A stretch of 64,000 nt of DNA from Bathymodiolus brooksi (lineage: Eukaryota; Mollusca; Bivalvia; Mytilida; Modiolidae). The notes beneath the pieces were generated by a model. That model saw only the letters and a list, made by a program, of their open reading frames with translations. It did no database searches and was not told the origin of the DNA. Made by a program: the position numbers and the translations under genes. The stretch spans positions 100,717,689 through 100,781,688 of the forward strand of contig OY804578.1 of assembly GCA_963680875.1 (NCBI GenBank), given 5' to 3'. Below are positions 1-12,000 of the stretch, piece after piece. Every line of letters begins with the position of its first letter. The stretch's first letter is position 1.

Positions 1-266
1 AAAATACACACCACCGAAAAAAAACTTCAAAAGCACAATGAGAATTAAAATCTACACACTGAGATTAAAAAAGAAACGCTGGGATTAAAAACAAATGTAA
101 AATCAGGCTGTCCAAATGTTCCAGTGCAATGCCAATACAGTGTTTTATGATTTTTAAAGTGTTACAATTTGCTGGAATCTGTCTTTGATCAGAAACCGTT
201 TATGAATTTGGTATACCTTGTATACAGAAGTATTTTTAAAGACTGAACGTATTGTGAATTAAAAAA

Positions 267-533
267 TAGGGTTAGGGTTGTGGTGTTTAACGCCACTTTC
301 AACAATATTTCAATCATATAGTGGCGGTCAGTTTTATCGGTGGAAGAAACCGGAGTACATGTAGAAAACCATCGACCTGTTGCAAGTCACTGACAAACTT
401 TATCACATAATGTTGCATCGAGTACACCTGGCCATGAGTGGGATTCGAACTCACAACTTTAGTGGTGATAGGCACTGATTGCATATGTACATGTAGTTGT
501 AAAATTAAGCTACCAAACGATCACGACGGCCCC
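267..533 (-). mobile_element. V-SINE-like tRNA-derived SINE, full length
   Basis: Read on the minus strand it has a tRNA-like head starting GGGGCCGTCGTGATCG, a B-box-like GAGTTCGAATCCC, a conserved centre around CTCCGGTTTCTTCCACC, and a tail ending in CCTAACCCTA. The centre resembles the V-domain of V-SINEs (RUDI-like in bivalves, from memory). At least a dozen relatives lie elsewhere in the window. Confidence 0.85.
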
Positions 534-1128
534 GATTTAACCAATATCATGAGACTCGACTAAATTATATATAAACGTTTTCTCGTTTTTTTTATATCAT
601 ATACTCCCTTTTTCACTTTTCGCGTCTAGATCAAATTGCAATGATTAATACCAGCAGAATATTAAGTAAAGGTCATCATAGCAAAGCTTTAGAAACATTA
701 CATTGTTTACGGATATAGTTATCAGATTATAAGTCATTAGGGGTTTAAAACTTTTAAGCGGGAAATAAATATGTAGTAAAGTATGTTTTCCCTAAAAACG
801 GAAATTTTGTGTCAGATTTGGAGGAAGCTTATAGATGACTTTACAAGCTGTTGTTTCCTCTACCACAAGGGCAAGCGCAATTGTTATAAAATGACATAAT
901 TTGAATGTTTACAAGGTCAATATGCACAACACAATGACTGATAAAGAAAATACAAAGAGCAACTAGTGGCAATATATGGTTGATTGATTGACTGGTTGGT
1001 GTTTATCGCCAACTTTAGCAGTATTTCAGCAATATCGTGGCGTGAACAAGCTGTGGCAATAAGGCTCCCATTAAAAATATAATTGCGAGATATTTTGTTG
1101 AGGTACTCCTGAACATTTTATCACATAC

Positions 1129-1420
1129 TCTGATTAAAATAATCCCCTGTACTGATATGTCACGGGAGATCTGAGGAAAGAAACCCCATTATGCGAGTGA
1201 CCCTGTATATCATCCAATGAAAATGGCTATTGCGACACCATGAAAGTGTTACTAAGCTGCTTTACATGTTACGGGCAATCCGAATAGCCGGAAAAGGCCA
1301 CAACCGTATATCATATCATTCAGGTCACTCGTATGTGACCAGTAATGGGGGTTTCTCGGATCTTCCACGCCGATAAGTATCAGTAAAGGGGAACAAGGGA
1401 AAGATCTGATTTTAATCAGA
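1129..1420. mobile_element. Foldback MITE
   Basis: The ends are inverted copies: TCTGATTAAAAT at the left and ATTTTAATCAGA at the right, followed inward by matching arms of roughly 90 bp that contain CTTTACTGATA-like and AACCCCATTA-like blocks. There is no coding capacity. A half copy with the same left arm lies at about 6672-6765, where the long-TIR element is inserted. Confidence 0.7.
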
Positions 1421-2299
1421 TTGATTGTCTCATTGACTAATTTAATTTGTTTTTACCCAATCTATTAACTCCACTTTTACTTGTGGTAAATCGGGCGCAG
1501 GTCCTGTTTTTTTGGTGTGTTTCAGTTGGGATGGTGTGAAATATAAACAGGGAAGCTAGGTCCGCCTAGATCCCCAACATGCCAGAGCACTGGAAGGGGC
1601 CAGGATGAACTGTAGACACGACGGAGGTTTTGAGGAATCACAGCCATTATTGGTATTCTTATAAATTAAATGCTTTGAAATAATAATATGCGCTGCCAAT
1701 TTTAGGGGGCAAACGCCACGCAACCCCCTCCCCCTTAATCTCCATATGCAGATCAGACATCAGATTGTACGGATGTCAGTCTCAATGTCATTAGTCATGG
1801 TTTTAATCGTTTACATCATAAATGTATCTGTAATAATGTTCAAGTGCTTTAAGCAACAAAAAATAGCGGGCCAAAAATATACGGTCGTTGACCCAAGTCT
1901 AAAGTTTTGTTTGAAAATGTTAGACTATATTCGTGTGGATAGTATTTAAACGTAGAAAAAGAGGGATGTCTATGTGAAAATTGTATAAAAAATAAAATAT
2001 TTCTATATCCACAGTCCAACACATTCATCTAAATTTTACCCGTGCATTTTAGCCGACAGGGACGTTCTCAGTCGCGGCCGCTAAATTTGTTTACTATCAA
2101 TGAGAAACACCGCAACACACTGAAAAAAACAACCTGTGGGTTGCACATTGATAGGCGGGAAGCAAGTCCCTTTGCTTCTATGAAAATACACGAATTGCCA
2201 GAAAACGATATGAATTAAAAGTGAAAATAAAATAGCTATGTAAAAAAGGTATTTATGGATCATCCACAATAAGATGTCTGATGGGGAGAAGTTTTTCTA

Positions 2300-5200
2300 G
2301 AAATAACCGGTCAGTTATTTTTTTAAATAGAAATCTAAAATGTCTGTCAATCAGAGGTCATGGCGACCATCTTGGATTTCGAATCTATCTAAAATGATAT
2401 AACACATCTTGGTCGGTATTGTTTTGGAAATAAGTTATAAAAATATGATCGATTAGTCACCACCTAATAATAACATGGAGGGCGGATGTCAATGAGGTAT
2501 AATTGACTTGTACCATGATTCTACGATGATAGCCTTCAATATTGTGACTCTTTTTTGTGAGGCAAGGAATTTGTACATATCCTACGAGAAAGCATGAAGT
2601 GTATCTGATTACATTTGAAGTCATCCTGGTACACACACTTATATCTTCACAAGTGCCATCTACTTTTCTTCTATATTACGGTTTTGAATTTTTTAAGGTT
2701 GATGAGCATGGTTGACCCAAACAAATTGCCCCAAAATAGGCACATATACCAAGTCACAGTCTAAAATCACATAGTGGAAATAATAACAAATCTTTATTAA
2801 ATATGGAAAATACATTGATTAAGACCACAAAGCTAAAAATAACTTGTGTCAGTATTTAAATAAACGTTAGAGAATATCGAAGGGGCAATCAAAAATGGAC
2901 CATGGCAACATAGGGTACTGAAGACGAAGACAAACAACACAATATGTGTTCGACATCACTATATGCAAAAGCCCGTTGCAATTAAAATTTTCCGATCTCC
3001 ATTATCTCCCATTTTATTTATGACAATCAAAACAAGTATCCCCAGTGTTCTGGAGCCATTTTCCCATAGCAACCCGAGGGGGAAAATGGACGTTTACACA
3101 GCCCCCATCTTATTCCAGTGGGGAAATTTGTTTTCATAAAACCTTTATTGAAATGCCTACACATCAATGCTTTTAACACCTATACACATACAAACTTGGT
3201 CCTGCATTTGAATGGACAGTTTTAAAATTGACCCCCCCCCCCACACACACTTCTTGGAGAACTATTTTGCGGAGGTTAAAATTAAAAAACGATCAAAATC
3301 ATTTTAAGAGAGAATTGATTTGAAAGGAGTGATTTATTTTCATCTTTATTGATATTTACAATAATTAAAACAATTTTAAGTACATTTTTTTACTGTTTCT
3401 AAATTTTACAAAAATCTTGTAAAATGAGCGTTGACAGAGGTGTGGAGCATAGCGGGAACGACAACTCTGGATAGAGAATGGTTTTAGTGGTGGAAGAAGC
3501 CACCGATCATCACTTGGGGCTGTGAGTCGAGTACACCCTTTTTTGTAATTTACAAAGCCGGGCGCGAACCCACGCCGTATTGGTGATAGGCTTGTATGAA
3601 TTGTTAGGTAATCCAACTACCTAACTCATTGAGCCACCCGGGCCTCTTAGTCTAGTTGCAGTAGTTCTTGAGAAGCAGTAAAAAATGTTAGTCAACCAAG
3701 AGTCCATGTCACCCAACTTGGATTTAAAAATTGTTCTAAATGTAGGAGACAATTTTTATGGCAAGTCAATGTAGCAACATTCAGAACCCCTAGAGGAACA
3801 TTTCTGGCAAGTTTTGTAACTTTACATGCAGTAATTCTTAAAAAAACCAGATGTAAAATATGTCTCTGCCAATCAAGAGGCCTGGGCTACTTTGGATTTC
3901 GATTTCTGCTTCCAGAAATGTATGGTTGCAAGCTACTTTTCCAACAATAGGTCAGACAATATTCACAATGTTTACCAAAATGGAATTATTTTGTTTAAAT
4001 TTAATTGTTCCATGTCACAGCTATTTTTTTTCTGGTTGCAAGATATTTTCGAGAGTCCTCAAGGATTTTTTTTTACAAAAGTTGGAATATCCATAAAAAA
4101 AAATGTTTTAGGGCCTTCTAGGATATTAACCAAAGTTAAAATTCAAATCTTTTTTTAAATCAAATTGTTCCTCAAACTGCAACATGTCTAAGAATGTAAC
4201 TTTATTGGTTCTGTGTGTATTTTACATGTTCTATTTGTAGTAACAGTAGTGTTGGTGGTGACTTAAAATGCATTTTTGAAAGGGGACCATTTAAGAACCA
4301 TCCATTCCAGGTTTGCTTTAATTTGGCTAAACGATTCCATTGAAGGAGATTTGTAAATACATTTTTGTGACAATAAAGCATAATTTGCATATAATTTAAA
4401 AGTCACTAAAATTTTTAATTTGATAGGAAAATCTGGGATATATATTAAACATTTCACTATCATGTCGTAACAGATACAAATTCAGTCGATTTCCAGCTTA
4501 AAACAAACCTATTTTTGCCATTAAAAGAAATTTGTATTTTTGGTAATGACAGCCATCTTGGATAGATAGTGGGGCTGCCAGGAACATTTTGAAAAGGGAG
4601 CACCCAAGGAGTGTCCTTACAAGGTCTGGTTTGATTTGGCCAAGTGGTTTCAAAGGAAAAGATTTTCAAATGACTTTTTGTCAAAATCAGCTATGTTTGC
4701 ATTATATGTTTGTTAAAAAAAAACAGAAAACATTTAGGTCAAACCTGTCATGTATATCATACTGCTCATTAAAATGTAACTAGTGTTTGCATTTCAGCTC
4801 CATACATGAAATAAATGTGGCTTTATTGGCTTTAGGTGCATTTTACCTATGATCTATTTATAGTAACAACAGCCATGTTAGTTAGATGGCCAAATCAGAG
4901 ATCTTCAAATAGGAATGTGCAAAAAATCTTTCAGGCCAACTTTGGTTTAAATTAGTCCACAGATGTTAGAGGATAAAATTTACAAACAACGATGACTACG
5001 GAAGAAAGTGATTGCAAAAGCTCCCATGATCCTTTGGGTCAACTAAGCTAAAAACTTTATTTCATGCATAATTAAGTGACATAACTCTGAAATAATAAAG
5101 GCAGATAGATCAAAATCAAACTTAACTTGTATTATATCAATCTAAATGTAATTTCAAAATATTTGCAAAATTAGATATCAGAAACTTGAGACAAAGCTAG

Positions 5201-5600
5201 AATCCAAAAGTTGCATCATTATTAGCCATGGCTGCCATCTTGGATAATTGACAAGGTCAACAGACATTTTGAAATGGGATCACCTAATTTTTGCTTTATT
5301 TAATCCAGTACAAGATTTACACTTTTTCAACAATCCAAAAGCCACTGCCGCCATCTTGGATGTGGGACATGGACACTGGACATAAGTTTGGAAGAAGGCC
5401 ATCCAAGGAGTATCATAGACAAGATTGGTCCAATTTGGACAGTGCAATTTAAAGGGTTAAAAAAAAAACTGACAACAAGTGATGGGAAAAGTTCGTCTGA
5501 GTCTTTTGGCATTCTTAAAATGTTCAAGGGGCATAAGTCTTGAACAGTAAATGGCATCTCTAAAAGTACTGTTGCAAACATAAAAATGCAAAATATCTCA
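2300..5600. repeat. Cluster of ancient degenerate repeat units
   Basis: Several stretches (near 2350, 3700, 3880, 4260, 4550, 4850, 5230 and 5345) share blocks such as CCATCTTGGAT followed by text resembling CACCCAAGGAGT and TTTGATTTGGCCAAGTGG. Identity between units is low, so boundaries and unit length cannot be set by eye. On the minus strand the shared block reads ATCCAAGATGG, and at about 5341-5354 it matches the YY1-type motif AAGATGGCGGC. Confidence 0.5.
3434..3646 (-). mobile_element. tRNA-headed SINE, second family
   Basis: On the minus strand the head reads GGCCCGGGTGGCTCAATGAG (A-box-like) and then GGGTTCGCGCCCG (B-box-like), with tRNA-like spacing. The body differs from the V-SINE family, but keeps a block meaning 'CCACTAAAACCATTCTC'. 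It is a retroposon head, not a tRNA gene: the acceptor stem does not close. Confidence 0.65.
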
Positions 5601-5685
5601 AGTCAAACAAAACTCAAGGTATCATCACTGAAAATAATTTTCTAAGAAGGAATGAAAAAAAAGCAATGTGTTCATTTCAAATTTT

Positions 5686-5691
5686 TTTAAT
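5686..5691 (-). terminator. Possible polyadenylation signal of the CCDC191-like gene
   Basis: ATTAAA on the minus strand lies about 240 nt downstream of the stop codon. It is the nearest acceptable hexamer I found. In an AT-rich genome such a match is weak evidence. Confidence 0.25.
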
Positions 5692-5928
5692 GAAACATAA
5701 AAAATAGACTAACATTCACCTAATCACAGAATATAGATAAACTAAAACATGATTTTGAGGTCTCTCTTCCCATATTTATGTTTTCTGGGATTCATCAAGT
5801 TGAGGAGATGAAACAAAAATAAGTTCCTAATAAATATTTTTGTTATAACAAATAGTACATAATTGTAAAATATGACAAAAATATAAACAAATCATAATAT
5901 TTTTTCCCGTTAATTTGAAGAAAAAAAA

Positions 5929-6091
5929 TCATGACATGTCACGAGAGGATTTAAGAGAAGTTGCCGCAAAATCTGGTAACAGTGCTGCCACCTTCTGTCG
6001 CATTTCTGCACGTCTTATAGCTCTCTCTTTTTCTTTCTTTTCTTCTTCTGGGAACATTCTGATCGCATCAAATGATTTTTTCTTCAAATTC
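5929..6091 (-). CDS. CCDC191-like exon 17 (stop codon)
   Basis: C-terminal exon with [16 protein letters not shown] followed by 15 residues and TGA at 5931-5929. Phase 2 in. Confidence 0.9.
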
Positions 6092-9000
6092 CTTAATAAA
6101 AAAAAAAGAACTTGTTTTAGTAATCATTATATATCAACAATATCAAAGACAATTTTTCCTAATATACGGAATCAGTATAATGTGTCAGAGTGGAACCATA
6201 TGTTTACCGGTACCCGTGGACTGTTGTTTCACTGAGCTAGCACTATAAAACTCAACTTGTTCTCGACAAGATATGGCTAAAAATAATTGCTCACTTGGCA
6301 TTAAACAACAATTACTCATTCACTCAATTTTACATATGAGTATAGTGGACATTATTTAATATTGAATTCATCAGGCTGTACATAAGACAATCTCAGTAGG
6401 ACGAGTCTAATATTCAAAATGAAAAAGTCACTATTCTTTTTTACTGAAAACTTAAAACTCTTAATTTCAAGTAGTAAGACTACAAGTAATAAATTGGACA
6501 TTTTCCTTCATATTACCCTTGTGTCATTAAGTAGAAATTTGTGGTGCATAATTAATTTTCTGTCAGAATATTATCAACTTTTATTTCGTAAAAATAACAT
6601 ATTCTTGTATAGTGTGAAGTAGTTTTGGATGGATTGGCAACATTAATATTGGTGCATCAGATTTGTTTACAATCTAATTAAAATCATATCTCTCACTTGT
6701 TCCCCCTTTACTGATATGAAATGGCATCCATGGGAGATCTGAAGAAACCCCATTACGGTTTATATCATCTTCGCTAGCCAAGGGTTACAATCCGCTCTAC
6801 TTATCTTCACCCTTGGCATCTCTAGACGGATTTTCGAGGTCACACGGTGACGGTTTATATGTAATGCAGCTAATGGTAGCTGCAGCTGCAACCAATCAGA
6901 ACGCGCTTTACACTTCCCGTCTTCGTGCCAACAAAGACATCTTTTCCGTCTATAATAGCAGTTATAGATTTGCTCTGATTGTCTGTCAATGATTTTATAT
7001 TAAATTTTTCACAAATCTTCGCTTGAAAATCAGCCATATTATAATCTCCTGTCAATTTTCAAGGCTTTCAAACGAAAGGAAATGAAAGCCTCGCGTCGAT
7101 TGGCTGAAAATGACATCATTACAAGGGGCGTAACTGTCAAAATCCAGCAGGTGGCAGTGCACAGGAATTACGAAAATCCGTCTAACGATGCCAAGGGTGA
7201 AGATGAGTAGAGCGGATCGTAACCCTTGGCTAGCGAAGATCGGTTTATATGTGCACATCTCTATTACTGCAAAAAAGATTTGTGATGTGGCTATAAGGAC
7301 ATAACAAAGTTTAAATGGGACACAACTCTAAATAGAAAGATTATTCTCTGTGATTGCAACTAATGCTAGAAATACCAACTTAAGCATTGATGGATATTAC
7401 ACGTAAACTTAACACTACTGGCTGATTGTCCTATCTTGCGAATTACAAAATTTTGTCAACATGCATATTTTGTGTTGTCACATGAGAATTTCCTTGTATT
7501 TGTTATAATTTTTGTGTAGCATATATTTATCTCTTGTCTGTCACAAAACATTTCTTGAGGGATATCAGGATTCACGCTTGTTGGCGAGTTTATGGTCAGC
7601 AGCCAGTAGTATATAGATTAATAGGTGAAATCAGGCTCTGTGCTAAGACATAAGGACTTATTCTAAACAATATGTAATATTAAAATTTACAAACATACCA
7701 AGTGTAATATTCCCTAGCTTTCTGGTCTTTATTTATACCATCTAAAGCTTCCTGACATGCCCAATCACTCCAGGCTAAAAATATCTTGTTTTTGAGGTTT
7801 CTGTCATAGTATCTCCTAGCCCTGCCTTCCATTATAGCTGTGTGATGTTTAAACTGTAATATTAAAACTTGTAATTGCAGCTAGTTAAAAAAACACATCA
7901 AAATTGGATGAATAATAAATATTTTTATATACCTTCCAAATGTGAAAAGTTTGGAATATGGCCCCTTTTCGAAATAAAATAGCTAAAAAAAAAAAACATA
8001 AAGAAGATTAATTTGTCAAAAATAGAGTTAAAAAACCTGGATGAAAAATAAATAAGTTTAAATTATCTCAGAAACTGTAAGAGATGGAGGAAATTCATCC
8101 ACATACAGAAGTTCTCAGCACTATCAATTCTAAGAGAGAAACAACATAAAAACTTGGAAGAAAAATAAAAATTTGATGTACCTTCCACATATGTGTAATT
8201 TCTTAATTTAGGCCCCTTTTAAACCCCTTTTTGGAAATAAAATAGCAAAAAATGAATTAAAATTGGATGAAAAATTTAGGAAATTCACACATGTTCAGAC
8301 CCTTAACATAAAACTGTCATATAATCCATAACTGGTTTGGGAAGAGGGAAATTCAACACTTAAAATGTTTATTATGTTTTTCAATATACTTACATTTTTC
8401 CAGTTTTTAAAGTAACGTTTTACAATTAGGTATTTATACATGTTAACAGCAAGCTTCTTCTTTTGTTCTTTAATATACTGTACATAATTATACCAGGCCT
8501 TAAATACATGTCTGCAATGTAAAAATATGAGTATGATCATTGGTTGTGTCTAGTACACATTCATGTATTACATACACCTCCTTTTGTTGACCTTTAAATT
8601 ACTACATGTAATAATGGTTGCATTTGGAATTCTACCAAACTCACCCTTGCATCACAAAGGTTGCAATCATTTTTGGATGGTTACCCATGTATGTCTTTGG
8701 GCGTTGAGAGAACAAATAGCTGGACAAAGAAAAAAAAATGAGTGAGATTCAGAAACAGGTAGCTGATAACGAAATCATATCAAAAGAGGCACTACAAATG
8801 TCTAATTATAACCAGCAATACTCCAGGAAATTTAACATCAAAATCATGAACTATCCTGAGAATAAAGACGAAAAAATAAGAGATATATTTGTCAAGGATA
8901 TTGTAATGGACAAACTAAATGTAAAAGTTGATTCATCAGAGATCCAGGCTATACATAGGATACCAGGGAAGATCGGTGAAGCAAGACCTGTAATTGTGAA

Positions 9001-12000
9001 ATTAGTCAATTCTGAAGTGAAATACAGGATTATGAGGGCAAAAAAGAACTTGCCAAAGAAAGAGACTGTAAGACTGGTAGACGATGTTACAAAACACAAT
9101 ATGGGACTTATAACAAGACTGAGAAATTGTAAAGAACTTGAAAGTGCCTGGTACTTTAATTGTTCTGTGTATGGTAAAACTTTTGACGAAAAGAGAATAA
9201 AATTTGATATTTTTGATGACATCAACAACAAAATTGCTAAAAGACACTAAATTAACCATTTGCTCTGGATTTATATGTACTATAAAGGAATACAGTGAAC
9301 TTTTATTCAATAAACAGTAAGTTTATTTACATTTTTTTTTCCAATTATATAATTTTGTTGTTTATGAATGTAAAAAAGGGTGATAAGTTAAATTAGTAAA
9401 ATATCTTTTATTGTTAACACACCAAATGATCATCAAAATTAAACATTTTCAAATCCACTTCTTTTATATTATATACAATACAAATATTGTGAGCATAAAA
9501 TTGTAATACATGTACTTGTAAATTACAGTTATCATTTTTATAGCCAAAGGGAGATAACTCAAATCATATTACCAATCAATGAATCTCTTAAATTTTCTGT
9601 GGTACCCTAAAAATATCTAATCGTCAAATGAAACCTTTCAAAACGGTTTATTTTTTAATATTGGATATTTTCATTTATTAGTAATTTATTAATTCTATGT
9701 AAGATTAAATAAATACTTTAAAACTATGAATTTACAAAATGTATAACTCTCTTTTTTTGGTTTGGTTTTAAAAATCAGTGCTAATTTTCTTTTTTTCAAA
9801 TGTATATGTAAAATATCAGATTGACTGCCCTCGTGTTTCAATTATTTACATGTATAAAATGTGCTATCTTAAGTGTATGAATGAGTGTAGCGGTATGTTT
9901 TGTGTATCTGTGTTCTTGGTTGTATTGACTTGTAACTTGCTCCTATTGGTATATCAACATGTTAATATAACATAATGAATAACCATATACAAATTTTGTC
10001 TATGAATGTAAGGGGTCTTTTTTCAAATACTAAAAAGAGGTCAGATGTATTTAATTGGGTCAAGGCAAAGAAAATCTCCATAGTTTGTTTTCAGGAGACA
10101 CATAGTACCAAAGATGTAGCAGTCAAATGGGAGGACGAATGGGGTAGTAAATGTTTTTTTAGTCATGGTGATAGTAAAAGTGCCGGAGTAAGTGTTATGT
10201 TCAGAAATGGTTTTGATTTTAAGGTTAATGATTCTATATTAGATCAGAATGGTCGCTATATTATTTTAGATTTAACTGTTTATGAACAACGTTTAACACT
10301 AGTTTGTTTATATGGTTACAACACTGACAAACCTGAATTGTTTACTGAAATACTGCACAAGTCTGCAGGATTTGCTAATACTAGTTTTTTATTTTGTGGT
10401 GACTGGAATGTAGTACAGAATAAATCTGATGATACTTATAATGTAATACATGACAGAAACCAAAATGCATGTAAGAAAATAGAGGAACTTAAAGAAACAT
10501 TTGAATTATTAGATCCTTGGCAAACTTGTTATCCTGTGGATAAAAAGTTCACATGGCGTCAAACCTCTCCTATTAAACAAAGCAGAATTGATTACTTTCT
10601 TGTCTCAGAAGATATTTTTTCTCTCATGGAGTATACCAAAATAATTCCAGGCTATAGAACTGACCACTCTGCCATTGTTTTTAGTTTTTCTGCCTCTCCT
10701 GCTAATCGGGGAAAGGGCTACTGGAAATTTAATTCCCAATTATTGAGGGACTCAAATTATATTGATATAGTTAAAACATGCATTAGAGATACATTATCTG
10801 AATACTATTCAGTTGGAAATATTGATGATTTTCTTCATGTTGAATTATTATGTAATGATCAGGTGTTTTTTGAAATATTGAAAATGAAAATCAGAAGTGT
10901 TTCCATAACCTACAGTATAAGAAAATCTCGAGATGAAAAGGAAAAAACATTAAAACTTGAGAATGACATACAAATTTTAGAAAATCAAATGAATTTGAAT
11001 CCTACTGAGTTTATTCAGGCATCTTTGAATCAGAAAAAGGGGGAATTAGAAAATCGGAGGCAGGATATAGTAGAGGGTTTACTTCTTCGATCTCGGGCCA
11101 ATTGGCATGAGAATGGGGAAAGATGCTCTGAATATTTTTGTAAATTAGAAAAAAAGTCCTCTATCAACAAAACCATTTCTGAACTTATCAATGAAAAAGG
11201 TAATCATATTTCAGAACAATCAAAAATTCTATTTGAACAGGAACAATATTACAGGAAATTGTATTCATCCAATCATTTATGTGTAGATAATGATTTTTTC
11301 TACCAGCATGATGTCAAATTAAGTGATGAACAAAAAAACTCGTTGGAGGGGAATTTATCATTCAAGGAATGTGGTGAATCTCTTAAATTAATGAAAAATG
11401 GCAAAAGCCCTGGGTCAGATGGTTTCACAGTAGATTTCTATAAATTCTTTTGGAACGATATTGGTGCTTTTGTTTTTCGGTCATTATATTTTGGCTATGA
11501 AACAGGCCATTTCTCTCAATTTCAGACTCAAGGAGTTATTACTTGTATTCCTAAGGAGAATAAAAATAGGCGATATATGAGCAACTGGCGTCCAATCAGT
11601 TTACTAAATACAGATTTAAAAATAGCTTCTGCAGCAATTGCAAATAGATTTAAACAAGTTTTAGGTGGTATTATTAGTGATACTCAAAAAGGTTTTATGA
11701 AAGACAGATTCATGGGTGAAAATACTCGTCTTCTCTATGACTTAATGCACTATTTAGAAGAAAATGATATGGATGGGTTATTATTATTAGTTGATTTCGA
11801 AAAAGCTTTTGATTCTATTGAATGGAAATTTTTACAGAAAGCTTTAAATAGTTTTAATTTTGGTCCTTCTATTTGCAAATGGTTTGAAACTTTTTATGTA
11901 GACTCTAAAAGTTGTGTGATAAATAATGGACATATATCAAACTTTTTCAATCTGGAAAGAGGCCGTCGTCAAGGCGATCCGCTATCTCCCTATTTATTTA

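Larger units (their letters stand above)
1..5928. other. 3' flank of the CCDC191-like gene, no gene recognised
   Basis: No exon of a recognisable protein was found on either strand; the open frames here are short and have no family resemblance. The stretch holds a V-SINE copy (267-533), a SINE fragment near 990-1060, a foldback MITE (1129-1420), a tRNA-headed SINE (3434-3646), a C-rich then CA-rich tract near 3230-3250, and a cluster of old, diverged repeat units between about 2300 and 5600. I cannot exclude untranslated exons of a neighbouring gene. Confidence 0.6.

Noticed and set aside
1746..1949. Hydrophobic 67-codon frame as a membrane peptide gene
   Set aside because: AT-rich sequence often yields such frames. 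No homology, promoter or conservation signal supports it.
3540..3645. A tRNA gene on the minus strand
   Set aside because: A- and B-box-like motifs are present, but the acceptor stem does not pair and the sequence continues into a SINE body.
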